From Paenibacillus wynnii (GTDB lineage: Bacteria; Bacillota; Bacilli; Paenibacillales; Paenibacillaceae), in the NCBI RefSeq assembly GCF_000757885.1, contig NZ_JQCR01000003.1, positions 2,108,001-2,172,000 of the forward strand: DNA of 64,000 nucleotides, read 5' to 3'. A program made the position numbers and the translations under genes. Numbering within the stretch: the stretch's first letter is position 1; each line of letters starts with the position of its first letter. The notes beneath the pieces are model-generated. The model was not told the DNA's origin. It worked only from the letters and a program-made list of their open reading frames with translations, and made no database searches. Shown one piece after another: positions 8,590-17,872 of the stretch.

Positions 8590-9954
8590 TCACAATGATG
8601 TTGTTTTTTTCTTGAAGAGGTTTACGAGCAGCGCAGTTACAACGGTTCCGATTGCAATCGCAATCAAGTACATGAATACCGGACTAATTGCATTTGGAAC
8701 CAGGAGAACGAAAATACCACCATGTGGGGCGCGCAGCGTTACGTCAAACACCATCGACAATGCCCCTGTCAAACCAGATCCGATCATAAAGGCAGGTATA
8801 ATACGGAGCGGATCCGCAGCCCCAAACGGAATGGCACCTTCAGTAATAAAGGAGAGACCGAGAATGGAAGCAACTTTTCCTGCTTCGCGTTCTTCTTTCG
8901 TGAATTTCTTAGGAGCCAGAACAGTTGCCAACCAAATACCTAGAGGTGGAGTCATACCGGCAGCCATAACTGCGGCCATAGGTCCATAAACTCCACTTCC
9001 CAGAAGACCAACAGCGAACGTGTAAGCAATCTTGTTAAAAGGTCCACCCATATCAAGCGCCATCATTCCGCCCAGAATAGCACCCAGCATAATTTTATTA
9101 CCCGAACCGATATCTTCCAACCAAACAGTCAACGCATCCATAAGTGATTTGATCGGTGTGCCAATAACATATACCATTAAGAGTCCGACAACAAGTACTG
9201 AGAGGAATGGAACAATCAGCATCGGTTTAAGGCCTTCCATTGAACGCGGTAACTTAATATTCTTAATGAGCCATTTAGAAACATAACCTGCCAGGAAACC
9301 AGCTAGAATGCCACCAAGGAAACCCGCGCCTAATTGAGTGGACAACATCCCTCCGACAAGACCTGAAGCGAGTGCTGGCCTACCTCCGATGGAGAAGGCA
9401 ATAAATGCCGCCAGAATCGGCACCATTAGACCCATTGCCGCGCCGCCAATCTTAAGAAGGTTGGCTAGAAAAGTTCCCTCAGCCGGGTTAAGTTTAAAGA
9501 AAGATATCGCGATTAGCAATCCTCCGGCTACGACCAACGGCAGCATGTGGGATACACCTGTCATCAAATGTTTGTAGAATACAGGTTGTTTGCGCTTACC
9601 ATCACTGCCTTCAGCAGCCTGAGCTTGAGGTGCAGCAGTTCCCGCCGATGCTTGCAGAGCAAGAGCTTGCTCGATTAGTTGACCCGGGATCTTGATACCC
9701 TGAGCAACAGCAACCTTCACAATAGGCTTGCCGGCGAAGCGTGCTTCATCTACATCAGTATCTGCAGCAATGATAATAGCGTGGGCCTCGGCGATTTCAG
9801 CTGCGGTTAATTCATTTTCCACCCCTACTGCGCCGCGTGTTTCTACTTTAATCGGAACATTTTTTTCTCCAGCTGCTTTTTGCAAAGACTCTGCTGCCAT
9901 ATACGTATGGGCAATTCCCGTAGGACATGCTGTTACCGCTAATAGCTTTTTCAT
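8590..9954 (-). CDS. fruA: PTS fructose-specific EIIBC
   Basis: This 454-residue membrane permease imports and phosphorylates fructose to fructose 1-phosphate. The N-terminal EIIB domain carries the phosphocysteine in VTACPTGIAHTYMAAE (Cys about residue 10). After an Ala/Gln-rich linker near 100-120, the EIIC membrane domain follows, with motifs such as MALDMGGPFNKIAYTFAVG and EGAIPFGAADP. It lies between fruK and the separate EIIA gene, so the full PTS set is encoded in one operon. The start follows GGGGGAATAAAC. Confidence 0.95.
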   Translation of the reverse strand: MKKLLAVTACPTGIAHTYMAAESLQKAAGEKNVPIKVETRGAVGVENELTAAEIAEAHAIIIAADTDVDEARFAGKPIVKVAVAQGIKIPGQLIEQALALQASAGTAAPQAQAAEGSDGKRKQPVFYKHLMTGVSHMLPLVVAGGLLIAISFFKLNPAEGTFLANLLKIGGAAMGLMVPILAAFIAFSIGGRPALASGLVGGMLSTQLGAGFLGGILAGFLAGYVSKWLIKNIKLPRSMEGLKPMLIVPFLSVLVVGLLMVYVIGTPIKSLMDALTVWLEDIGSGNKIMLGAILGGMMALDMGGPFNKIAYTFAVGLLGSGVYGPMAAVMAAGMTPPLGIWLATVLAPKKFTKEEREAGKVASILGLSFITEGAIPFGAADPLRIIPAFMIGSGLTGALSMVFDVTLRAPHGGIFVLLVPNAISPVFMYLIAIAIGTVVTALLVNLFKKKTTSL

Positions 9955-9993
9955 TGTTTATTCCCCCAGTATGCTTAGTGTTACTTCGTTGTA

Positions 9994-10938
9994 TTAACCT
10001 TCAATTCTTGTAATTCCCACATCATTCAGGCGTTCTTCAACTTCTTCAGAACGGCAGACTTGAGTTCCCGGTTTCGATGCGGTCACACTTCCTGCTGCTG
10101 TCGCCCAGCGCAATGTTTCTTCCATTCCCCGTCCATGCAGCAGACTTGATGCAATAGCTGCAACCATGGAATCACCGGCACCTACGGTGCTCTCCGGTTT
10201 AATGCGGAATGGACGTGCCCGTACGGCTTCATCCTTACTGACTGCCAGACTACCTTCTCCGCCCATCGAGACAATGACCCATTCGATGCCTTGGGCCGTC
10301 AGTTTACGGGCCGCTTCAATAATCTCACCATCGCTTTCAAGGGTGACACCCAGCAATTGTTCTAATTCATGGATGTTCGGTTTAATAACCTCCGGACAGG
10401 CCAGCAGACCATATCTTAAAGCATCTCCGTCCGCATCCAGAATGGTCTTAACTCCCTTGCTCTTGGCAGCCTTGATCAGCAAAGCGTACTCGGCATGCTC
10501 TATTCCTGGCGGGACACTCCCACCTAATACTAGAATGGAGGCCTTATCCAGATGATTCTCTAAAGTCTTCTGAAAGAGAGTTCTTTCTTGAGGGGAGACA
10601 ACACCTCCGCGCTCATTAATCTCCGTTGTTACCTGAACTGTACTATCCACAACTTTCAGATTCATTCTTGTCTCTGTTGCAGTTTCTGTGAAGGAATGAT
10701 TAATCCCCTCACGTTCCAGACCCTCAAGAATCAGCTTTCCATTATGACCACCCATAAAACCAACTGCTGTTACATTCTCATTAAACCCTTTCAATACTTT
10801 GGCTACATTTATGCCCTTGCCGCCAGCATCGATTCGAATGTCATCCACACGATTTAACCCGCCAACTTCCAAACCCTCAACGGTTACCGTTTTGTCCAAA
10901 GCTGGATTCAGGGTGACTGTGATGACTAATTTACTCAT
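9994..10938 (-). CDS. fruK: 1-phosphofructokinase
   Basis: FruK phosphorylates fructose 1-phosphate to fructose 1,6-bisphosphate with ATP in the cytoplasm. The 314-residue product has the PfkB fold: N-terminal TLNPALDKTV, sugar-binding AGGKGINVAKVLKGF, and the C-terminal signature PESTVGAGDSMVAAIASSL with the catalytic Asp. AGGAGGTTACC precedes the ATG. It lies between fruR and the EIIBC gene. Confidence 0.96.
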   Translation of the reverse strand: MSKLVITVTLNPALDKTVTVEGLEVGGLNRVDDIRIDAGGKGINVAKVLKGFNENVTAVGFMGGHNGKLILEGLEREGINHSFTETATETRMNLKVVDSTVQVTTEINERGGVVSPQERTLFQKTLENHLDKASILVLGGSVPPGIEHAEYALLIKAAKSKGVKTILDADGDALRYGLLACPEVIKPNIHELEQLLGVTLESDGEIIEAARKLTAQGIEWVIVSMGGEGSLAVSKDEAVRARPFRIKPESTVGAGDSMVAAIASSLLHGRGMEETLRWATAAGSVTASKPGTQVCRSEEVEERLNDVGITRIEG

Positions 10939-10954
10939 GGTAACCTCCTCCGCT

Positions 10955-11719
10955 TCAAGCCAGCGTTACATTCACGCCCATTTCTATAATGTTCCGTACA
11001 AAATCTTCCGAAGTTTCCGAATCGAAAATACATTGATCCATCTCCGCCAAATCAGCTACCTTACAAAAGGATACTTGACCGATCTTACTGTGGTCGGCGA
11101 CAAGCACAACCTGCTTCGCTACGCTGATCATTTTGCGCTTCGTAGCCGCTTCCAGCATATTCGGCGTGGTAATACCTTCCCGTAAATCCATGCCGTTAGT
11201 TCCTAGAAACGCTTTATCTACTCTCACCATTTCCAGTGAACGTTCCGTCATCGGTCCTACGAAAGCCATTGTATCCTGACGAAGCATACCTCCCGTAATG
11301 GATACTTCGATATTGCGGCAATCCTTCAGCTCGTTCAGCACCATGATGGAGTTCGTAATCACTTTAATATCAGAGAACGTCTTCAATTCTCTAGCAATTT
11401 GCAGTGTTGTAGTACCTCCATCCAACAGAATGGCATCGCCAGCTTTGATCATTTCCACAGCCTTGCGGGCAATTCGCAGCTTCTCATCCAGAAATCGGTC
11501 TTCCTTATCCGAAATAGCTGCTTCAAAGTTAACACTCTGCAAGGATACTGCGCCGCCGTGGGTTCGCTTCAATAATCTAGCTTCCTCCAGCTCCTTCAAA
11601 TCCCTGCGAACAGTAGACTCCGATACACCCATCTCTTGACTAAGTTCCTGGACCGATCCTCTAGAATGCTTTTCTACAAACTGCACGATACTTCTTTTTC
11701 TTTCTTCTTCAAATAGCAT
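10955..11719 (-). CDS. fruR: DeoR family fructose operon regulator
   Basis: A 254-residue DeoR-type repressor. The N-terminal helix-turn-helix is VQELSQEMGVSESTVRRDLK, and the C-terminal sugar-phosphate-sensing domain includes AILLDGGTTTLQIAREL and VLVADHSKIGQ. As the first gene of fruR-fruK-EIIBC-EIIA it probably regulates its own operon and responds to fructose 1-phosphate (family knowledge plus context). AAGGAG stands nine bases before the ATG. Confidence 0.93.
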   Translation of the reverse strand: MLFEEERKRSIVQFVEKHSRGSVQELSQEMGVSESTVRRDLKELEEARLLKRTHGGAVSLQSVNFEAAISDKEDRFLDEKLRIARKAVEMIKAGDAILLDGGTTTLQIARELKTFSDIKVITNSIMVLNELKDCRNIEVSITGGMLRQDTMAFVGPMTERSLEMVRVDKAFLGTNGMDLREGITTPNMLEAATKRKMISVAKQVVLVADHSKIGQVSFCKVADLAEMDQCIFDSETSEDFVRNIIEMGVNVTLA

Positions 11720-11785
11720 CGTGACTCACTCCTTAAAATTGATACGCAGCCGACAATTATTCTACCTCTTTATCTATAGCTCACA

Positions 11786-11838
11786 TGATCGTTTACTTGA
11801 TCATTTAGATTCAATATGATGACCGTTAGTGATCATTT
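11786..11838 (-). promoter_or_regulatory. Putative FruR operator repeats
   Basis: Three near-identical nine-base words read in the same direction on the plus strand: TGATCGTTT (11786), TGATCATTT (11798) and TGATCATTT (11830). They lie upstream of fruR. DeoR-family regulators often bind such spaced direct repeats, so these are the best operator candidates; binding is inferred. Confidence 0.5.
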
Positions 11839-11873
11839 GTGCTCACTTATGAGTTTAACAGCGTTTTCATAGT

Positions 11874-11890
11874 CTGTAAAGCGCTTTTTT
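11874..11890. promoter_or_regulatory. Putative CcpA cre site
   Basis: CTGTAAAGCGCTTTTTT is close to the palindromic cre core TGAAAGCGCTTTCA. It lies upstream of the fructose operon, where CcpA control would be expected. Confidence 0.4.
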
Positions 11891-11892
11891 TA

Positions 11893-11931
11893 TAAAAAAA
11901 ATACCTATCCGCTTTACCGCGAATAGATATC
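11893..11931 (-). terminator. Terminator of the stalk-domain gene's upstream-strand neighbour region
   Basis: Minus strand ATATCTATTCGC pairs with GCGGATAGGTAT (two G-U pairs) and runs into eight T residues. It lies just past the stop at 11954 of the stalk-domain protein, so it ends that transcript. Confidence 0.8.
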
Positions 11932-11953
11932 TTCAACACTGTTATAATTTGTA

Positions 11954-13099
11954 TTATTCCGCATATTTATACCTTTCTTTATTAGCCTTATCTGTAATTA
12001 ATGTAGTAAAAGTAAAGGTTAATTCCTTACCATCATCCGCTTGTAAACGCAGCATGCGAGAGAGTACATAGGGGTCATTTGGATCAGCTCTATCCCATTC
12101 TTTACGATTCTCTACGGGAATAAGCGTCTGCGTTAAATTCTCGCTTGTACCTTTAATTAGGTTCATGGCGACAAGGGCGGTAGTAGAGGTTGAACGCACT
12201 AACAATATCTTAGGGGTAGCGTATTCTACAAGGAACGGTCCTTTGTTCTCCGTACTCTTCTCTAATTCGTAAAGCTTGCCGAGTGTACCGTCTTGATTAA
12301 TGTATTGGACGTTCAATCCGTCCGTCATATAGATTTGCGTAGAAGAAATTTTCGAACCGTATTGATCCTTAAAATATTGGCCGACATAATGATACTCCAT
12401 CTGCTTTACCACTGTATCTTTTGATATGAGCGCCTGATAGCTGTTGTCAAACTCATTGAACATTGAAATGTATCGCGAATGTAATAGAACTAAATCCGTG
12501 TCCTTTGATACCTGCTTAATACTCAGAGATCCGGATGTACGGGGCTTAATCGGAAACTTTGAGAGCATTTCGGGCTTAGCCGATGTCGGCAGCATGCGGT
12601 AGAGTTCTCCACTTTCCTGTGAGACCCAATAGGTTCGCCCTGCTTTGGACAGAGAAACAAATCTTGGCTTGTCTACTATTTGTAGATTCCCGCTTTCTTT
12701 TTCAAACAAAGGTGTAGCTCCTAATGCCCTGACCATAGATACCAGTGGTACATGCGCTGTATTCTTGATGATTCGTATGCTGTTACTAAGACTAACAGAC
12801 TTTCCGTTAACTACTCCGGACTTAGAACCCATTTGAAATTTAGCCTGTTGTCCAGGACGAATTAATGTAATTGAACGTGTAGCCGCTTCAAATGTGAGAT
12901 TAAAGCTCATATCTGAGGCCAGTTTTTTTAGCGGGACCCAAGTGGTTCCGTTTATGACGATTGCGCTATTGCTCATAGTGGTGTACAAATAGTTGATCCA
13001 AATCGTCTGATGCCCTGCAGCTTCCACCGTCCCCACAAATAAGAATACAGCTGCAAGCATCACAACAAGACTCCTTGTCAACCTTATAAATCCCTTCAT
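11954..13099 (-). CDS. Secreted protein with copper-amine-oxidase-like stalk domain
   Basis: A 381-residue protein with a signal peptide (MKGFIRLTRSLVVMLAAVFL, cleavage probably after VEAAG). Residues about 40-130 form a stalk domain typical of Paenibacillus surface proteins (TTWVPLKKLASDMSF, ITLIRPGQQAKFQMG). The rest is a beta-rich region of unknown function, possibly a propeller-like repeat (RTYWVSQESGELYRM). It has its own promoter region and terminator. No catalytic motif is visible. Confidence 0.8.
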   Translation of the reverse strand: MKGFIRLTRSLVVMLAAVFLFVGTVEAAGHQTIWINYLYTTMSNSAIVINGTTWVPLKKLASDMSFNLTFEAATRSITLIRPGQQAKFQMGSKSGVVNGKSVSLSNSIRIIKNTAHVPLVSMVRALGATPLFEKESGNLQIVDKPRFVSLSKAGRTYWVSQESGELYRMLPTSAKPEMLSKFPIKPRTSGSLSIKQVSKDTDLVLLHSRYISMFNEFDNSYQALISKDTVVKQMEYHYVGQYFKDQYGSKISSTQIYMTDGLNVQYINQDGTLGKLYELEKSTENKGPFLVEYATPKILLVRSTSTTALVAMNLIKGTSENLTQTLIPVENRKEWDRADPNDPYVLSRMLRLQADDGKELTFTFTTLITDKANKERYKYAE

Positions 13100-13252
13100 T
13101 ACCCTTTTCCCCCTTGATTATCCAATACTTATTAGACGATAATACGCCGGAAAAGTTGCTGCCCTAAATTCTGTACCAAGTGCCTATTCAAGATTGCGGG
13201 TTCTTACATATTTTAATATTAGATATTCTTTGGAAAAGCGGGTGAAAGAGGG

Positions 13253-13462
13253 ATGGCCACTAAGAATAATGGCAATGAGGAAAAACAGGAAGAGCTTAGT
13301 GCTGAGGATTATGCCATCATTGGCGCCGGTCTGACTGCTTTAGGCGACTTTTTTTCTTTTTTGGCACTCGTTAAGGCGAAGGAAATTGTCAAGGAAACCG
13401 GGGCCGACCCCGGGGTAGTTCCACTTGTCTATATCGGCTCGAAAAAAAGGAAGAGACGTTGA
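13253..13462 (+). CDS. Small conserved-looking protein of unknown function
   Basis: A 69-residue product. Residues 1-18 are acidic and polar, 20-45 form a hydrophobic segment (AIIGAGLTALGDFFSFLALV) that could be a membrane helix, and the end is strongly basic (SKKRKRR). A GAAAGAGGG site precedes the ATG by a short distance. It converges with the gene at 13476-13964. I do not recognise a family. Confidence 0.6.
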   Translation: MATKNNGNEEKQEELSAEDYAIIGAGLTALGDFFSFLALVKAKEIVKETGADPGVVPLVYIGSKKRKRR

Positions 13463-13475
13463 ATTCCAGCCTCCA

Positions 13476-13964
13476 TTAAACAGACTGCAAAGGAATAGCA
13501 TGATGCTTATTGAATAATGAGCTGATCTGCTGGCTCAACTCCTTATTTTCAAGAGCGACAATCAAGATAATATTCTCGAGGGCAGCATGCTTGGCGTAGC
13601 CTACGGCATCCTCTTTGGGAATACCTAATCCCATGAGTCCTACGGCTAGTCCCTCTCCCTGTATAATAGACTCATCTAATTCTGCTCCTGCCAGCTTATG
13701 TGCGGCGGGTCCCGCAGCGACAGCGGTCTCAGGCAGCATACCCAGTCCTGTGCCAATCCCTCTGGCAGTACCGAACACCCCATCGTTGCCGATCCCCACA
13801 TCAGATTTGCCAATGCCCGTGTCATGACTAATTTGATCTACTATTTTTTTTTGCTTCGTCACCACCGATATTTTCTTGAGTTTGATTCCAAGGTCCTTCA
13901 AGTCCTCTATCGCAAGCGATACATCCGTTGCATGTCCAAATATTCCTACTATTAATACAGTCAC
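13476..13964 (-). CDS. Putative general-stress-type protein, low-temperature-induced protein-like
   Basis: A 162-residue soluble protein with a Rossmann-like start (VLIVGIFGHATDVSLAIEDL) and a central Gly-rich stretch (GIGNDGVFGTARGIGTGLG), followed by an alanine-rich helix region and a second alpha/beta part (LENIILIVALE). This layout resembles general stress proteins of the YflT/17M kind, but the match is by eye. The start is a GTG after AGGAGGGATGCACA. Function is not known. Confidence 0.6.
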   Translation of the reverse strand: MTVLIVGIFGHATDVSLAIEDLKDLGIKLKKISVVTKQKKIVDQISHDTGIGKSDVGIGNDGVFGTARGIGTGLGMLPETAVAAGPAAHKLAGAELDESIIQGEGLAVGLMGLGIPKEDAVGYAKHAALENIILIVALENKELSQQISSLFNKHHAIPLQSV

Positions 13965-14133
13965 TGTGCATCCCTCCTAATAATGCGATATTAACCGCCT
14001 GGGCCATTGATTGAACCGAAATTTTAGCTAAGAGATTCCAATATGAATCAATAAGACCTAATTAGGTTATAAAGATAGAGTTAAGACAATACATACTTGC
14101 CGATAGGTTAGTTCATACTAGGAGGTGCTGCTG

Positions 14134-15231
14134 ATGCTTCAACATAAATATTTTCGGACAAGCTTTGCGATTATTACTTTTCTATTGATTCTCTATTTAG
14201 GCTCCAAAGTGATGTTTATATTCACACCTTTGACTGCCATAATCCAGCTGCTCCTTGTCCCGATGATGCTGTCCGGTTTCATGTATTATCTAATGCGCCC
14301 GTTAGTAAGTTTTATGGAAAAAAGGAAGCTGAACCGCTCCCTCTCTATTTTGCTTCTTTATGTAGTGATGATCGGCCTGTTTGTCCTGTTTTGGGCGCTA
14401 GTATGGCCGACGCTAAGGGAGCAAATTCAGAACTTTATAGACAACACCCCTAAACTGGTTCAGGGACTTCAGGATCAGTTCAATACATTACAGAAGAGTC
14501 CTTTATTTTCACGCTTTTTTCCCGGTGAGTCTGACATGGCTTCACGACTTTCAGGATACTTGAACAATGCCATTAACTGGGTAACCAATTCAATGTCTAA
14601 TCTGATCGGAGTGGTATCCAGTATCGTTGTGGTAATAGCTACACTTCCTATTATTCTATATTATATGCTTAAGGACGGGTATAAGCTGTCTCCCATCGTG
14701 CAGAGTCTGATTCCCAAAAAATATCGTAAAGAAGGGCAAGAAACTCTAAAAGATATCGATTCAGCTCTTAGCAGCTTTATCGTTACACGGGTCTTGCTTA
14801 ATGTCATCCTTGGAGTGATTTTATATATCGGATTTCTTCTTATTGGACTGCCCTATTCGCTGCTTCTGGCTGTGATTTCTGTACCGCTTAACTTCATCCC
14901 TTATATAGGATCTTTATTAGCGGCAATCCCGGTGGTGATCGTGGCTTTTATCGAGTCTCCGACATTGGCGATTTGGTCAGTGGTGATTGTAGTGGTGGCT
15001 CAGCAAATTCAGGATAATGTGTTGTCTCCTATCATTTACGGGAAATCGTTGGACGTTCATCCGCTTACTACTGTACTGCTTGTATTGGTAGGCGGTGACT
15101 TTTACGGTCTCATCGGAGTACTGATTGCACTGCCGGTGTATATGATTGCCAAAATTATTTTCCTCCGAATCTATGAGATTATAGTCGCAGAAAGGGTCGA
15201 AGAGACACCCGGTGTTCAAAAAGAATTATAA
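14134..15231 (+). CDS. AI-2E family transporter
   Basis: A 365-residue membrane protein of the AI-2E/YhhQ-TqsA superfamily, with seven or eight hydrophobic segments and the conserved regions PIILYYMLKDGYKL, GLPYSLLLAVISVPLNFIPYIG and QQIQDNVLSPIIYGKSLDVHP. Family members export autoinducer-2 or exchange ions with protons; the substrate here is unknown. AGGAGG lies eight bases before the ATG at 14134; a GTG three codons upstream overlaps that site and is unlikely. Confidence 0.88.
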   Translation: MLQHKYFRTSFAIITFLLILYLGSKVMFIFTPLTAIIQLLLVPMMLSGFMYYLMRPLVSFMEKRKLNRSLSILLLYVVMIGLFVLFWALVWPTLREQIQNFIDNTPKLVQGLQDQFNTLQKSPLFSRFFPGESDMASRLSGYLNNAINWVTNSMSNLIGVVSSIVVVIATLPIILYYMLKDGYKLSPIVQSLIPKKYRKEGQETLKDIDSALSSFIVTRVLLNVILGVILYIGFLLIGLPYSLLLAVISVPLNFIPYIGSLLAAIPVVIVAFIESPTLAIWSVVIVVVAQQIQDNVLSPIIYGKSLDVHPLTTVLLVLVGGDFYGLIGVLIALPVYMIAKIIFLRIYEIIVAERVEETPGVQKEL

Positions 15232-15276
15232 AAAAGGACGGCGCCCTCCGAATGTGGAGTGTCAGCCGTCCTTTTG
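15230..15276. terminator. Bidirectional terminator between convergent genes
   Basis: AAAAAGGACGGC and GCCGTCCTTTT form a stem with U tracts on either strand. It serves the transporter on the plus strand and the 134-residue gene on the minus strand. Confidence 0.85.
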
Positions 15277-15300
15277 TGTGTTATCTGTCAAATGCTATAC

Positions 15301-15705
15301 TCAACCCCTCAAGGAACGAACAACAAATAAATAAGTCCCTTTCATTAGACACTGTCCATCCTCCAAGGTCACTGAACCTCTTGTATGTGACACAATAGTT
15401 GTATTTAAGGCGATCAGTACCTCATCCTTCCACACGGTTACTGCAGACTTGAAATATATGGCATTATCAAACTGCTGCCGTTCTCTCATAACATATCCAA
15501 CAGAATGAAGGACCGGCGGCAAGGCTCGTTCTTTAGGTGCTAAGGCTTTGATCCAAGCAATGTCACGAAAAGGTACCGCAATCTCCTGATGGCCAATCAC
15601 TACCTGTCCGAGCGCTGCATCCCATTTACGCAGTACCCCCTTCATGATTCTGTAAGGCGGTTCGCCACAATACATAATTACAGGTCTGCCCACCCAGTGT
15701 TTCAT
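15301..15705 (-). CDS. Hypothetical protein, 134 residues
   Basis: A small soluble protein beginning MKHWVGRPVIMYCGEPPY with several beta-strand-like stretches and no signal peptide. An AAGGTGAAGCA site precedes the ATG. The N-terminal part (VVIGHQEIAVPFRDIAWIKA) could be a small SH3-like or LSm-like beta barrel, but I cannot assign a family. It lies just downstream of ung and could be co-transcribed with it. Confidence 0.6.
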   Translation of the reverse strand: MKHWVGRPVIMYCGEPPYRIMKGVLRKWDAALGQVVIGHQEIAVPFRDIAWIKALAPKERALPPVLHSVGYVMRERQQFDNAIYFKSAVTVWKDEVLIALNTTIVSHTRGSVTLEDGQCLMKGTYLFVVRSLRG

Positions 15706-15744
15706 TGCTTCACCTTCTTCCGATTATCAGAGAATTCCTAATTC

Positions 15745-16413
15745 CTATGTACTCTCTATAGCCCAATCAATACCTTTCAAACCCTGTGACTCCAAATACT
15801 GGTTAGTCTCCGAGAACGGACGGCTTCCCAGAAACCCACGATACGCCGACAACGGGCTTGGATGGGTGGATTGAATAATATGATGGCGGTTTTTAGTGAG
15901 GAATGAACCTTTTTTTTGCGCATGACTTCCCCACAACATAAACACCATCGGGATGTTGCGCTCATTCAACTTCTCCATAACAGCATCCGTAAATGTCTCC
16001 CAGCCAAGACTTTTATGGGAATTTGGTTGTCCTTGACGGACGGTAAGCACTGCATTCAGCAGAAGCACACCTTCCTGTGCCCAGTGAAGAAGGGAGCCGT
16101 GATTAGGAATGGATACCCCTAGGTCATCTTTCAGCTCCGTATATATATTGCGCAAGGATGGCGGAATCCGAACTCCTGGCATCACTGAGAAGCTAAGGCC
16201 ATGGGCTTGCCCAGGTCCGTGATAGGGATCCTGACCCAAAATAACAACCCGGGTCTCCTGATAGGATGTCTCCTTGAAGGCGGAGAAGAGAAACTCTTGC
16301 GGAGGGTAGACTATCTGCTCCTTATATTCCCTACCCAAGGCAACCTGCAGGTTCTTAAAATAAGGTTTTTGGATTTCATTGTGTAATACCTTGTCCCAAT
16401 CGTTGCCGAACAT
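15745..16413 (-). CDS. ung: Uracil-DNA glycosylase, family 1
   Basis: Ung removes uracil from DNA, starting base-excision repair. The 222-residue product has the catalytic water-activating motif VVILGQDPYHGPGQAHGLSF (Asp in GQDPYH), the uracil-recognition region LLLNAVLTVRQGQPNSH, and the leucine-loop motif THPSPLSAYRGFLGSRPF. Length and motif order are those of a complete enzyme. GGGGGAGTACC lies before the ATG. Confidence 0.97.
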   Translation of the reverse strand: MFGNDWDKVLHNEIQKPYFKNLQVALGREYKEQIVYPPQEFLFSAFKETSYQETRVVILGQDPYHGPGQAHGLSFSVMPGVRIPPSLRNIYTELKDDLGVSIPNHGSLLHWAQEGVLLLNAVLTVRQGQPNSHKSLGWETFTDAVMEKLNERNIPMVFMLWGSHAQKKGSFLTKNRHHIIQSTHPSPLSAYRGFLGSRPFSETNQYLESQGLKGIDWAIEST

Positions 16414-16488
16414 AGTCGGGTACTCCCCCTGCTGACTTAGTAGTATTCGCTCTTTATCTATTATTAACCCTATTATAAGCTTAAGGAA

Positions 16489-17151
16489 CTACTTCCGGCC
16501 ATAATCGGCCTTGATTTGTCCCCATTCCTTAGTCTGCCACTTCAGCAGCTTGTTGTCATAGGTATGGGTCTGCAGCCATCTAACTGCCCGATCAATCAGT
16601 ACCCAGATTTCCTCAGTGGAGGCATCACGCGGTAAGGTGGTCGCCACCTTCTTCTGTTTTACCCATTTGATCGCATTTACCGAATCACTATATACAGTCT
16701 TATTGCTGCCCTCTTTATTCAGAAGAGCTAAAGCATGGACTATGGCAAGGAATTCCCCAAGATTATTGGTCCCCTTGTTAATCGGTCCACAAGAGAATAT
16801 CACTTCACCGGTTCCCGTATCGACACCTTTATATTCCACTGGACCCGGATTTCCCCGAGTTCCCACATCTACGGACACACTGAAATAATCAATCTCCTCC
16901 GATGTCTCAACGCCAGCGCTCCGCTTGAACGAAGTGCTCTTCTTATCTTTGGCTGTGCCAGATGCCGCAGCACCTGTTCCCCAATTGCCTTTCCAACCCG
17001 CTTTGTAAGCCTCATCGGCTGCAGCTTTGGATTCATAAGATTTATATTTGGCCCCTGTGTAATGATCTGTTTGTGCCTGACATTCTGCCCATGTGCTATA
17101 TACACCCGGCTGCTTACCTGCCCATACCACATAAAATTTTTGCTTTGCCAT
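16489..17151 (-). CDS. Ribonuclease H with N-terminal viroplasmin domain
   Basis: This 220-residue enzyme should cleave RNA in RNA-DNA hybrids. Residues 1-55 form a viroplasmin-like hybrid-binding domain (KFYVVWAGKQPGVYSTW, AYKAGWKGNWG). The RNase H domain carries acidic metal ligands in SVDVGTRGNPGP, NNLGEFLAIVHAL and TVYSDSVNAIKW, with a late Asp in IKADYGRK. The domain pair resembles eukaryotic-type RNase H1 as found in Firmicutes. AAGGAG lies eight bases before the ATG. Confidence 0.92.
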   Translation of the reverse strand: MAKQKFYVVWAGKQPGVYSTWAECQAQTDHYTGAKYKSYESKAAADEAYKAGWKGNWGTGAAASGTAKDKKSTSFKRSAGVETSEEIDYFSVSVDVGTRGNPGPVEYKGVDTGTGEVIFSCGPINKGTNNLGEFLAIVHALALLNKEGSNKTVYSDSVNAIKWVKQKKVATTLPRDASTEEIWVLIDRAVRWLQTHTYDNKLLKWQTKEWGQIKADYGRK

Positions 17152-17205
17152 ATTTGTAACTCCTTATTGTGTGGATAATTATTTGATGATTCATCCATAA
17201 TACAT

Positions 17206-17787
17206 TTATCTTCTTTCCAGAATACTGAGTGTGGTATCCAGAATTCTTTGCAGCTTGGAAGAGTCGCGGGTAACTTTAACCATCACACGAAATCCTACTA
17301 ACGCATTATTCAGATATTCGGAAAGAGCTGAAGGATCAAGGTTTTTGGGGATTTCTCCTTGGTCTTGACCATGTTTCACGATTTCTAAAAGGATCTTTTC
17401 TGTACGACTAAAGCTGTCATTAACCTTTTCTGCAGCTTCAGGATCATGCAGGGAAAGCTCCGTTGCCGTATTAACAATCAAACAACCTAAAGGTTCGCTT
17501 TCCTCTTTATGGAGAGCCATATCAAAGAGCAGTCTGATGGCTTCTATAGCTGTGGGCAGACTCTGAATACGCTGATCCATTTTGGATTCCGCAATCTCCG
17601 CATAACGGTCCAGTACCTTCATGAATAAATTATGCTTGTCTCCAAATGTATCATACATGCTTCTTTTATGAATTCCCATGTGAGTAACAAGATCCTGCAT
17701 GGAAGTGAGCTCATATCCCTGACGCCAAAAAACAGTCATGGCCTTACTCAGTACAGTATCGACATTAAACTCTTTATTGCGAGCCAC
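17206..17787 (-). CDS. TetR/AcrR family regulator
   Basis: A 193-residue repressor with an N-terminal helix-turn-helix (SMQDLVTHMGIHKRSMYDTF) and an all-helical ligand-binding half (residues about 70-190). The sequence around PLGCLIVNTATELSLHDPEA is typical of the TetR_C_16/AcrR-like branch. I start it at the GTG at 17787, six bases after AGGGGGA. It is divergent from the lipoprotein gene at 17873, which it may control. Confidence 0.9.
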   Translation of the reverse strand: MARNKEFNVDTVLSKAMTVFWRQGYELTSMQDLVTHMGIHKRSMYDTFGDKHNLFMKVLDRYAEIAESKMDQRIQSLPTAIEAIRLLFDMALHKEESEPLGCLIVNTATELSLHDPEAAEKVNDSFSRTEKILLEIVKHGQDQGEIPKNLDPSALSEYLNNALVGFRVMVKVTRDSSKLQRILDTTLSILERR

Positions 17788-17872
17788 AGTCACTCCCCCT
17801 CTGACCTTCAATTTTAGCATTTGTAGAACGGTTGGTAAAGATTATTAGCCAAAACCCTTAGGAGGTAAGATC

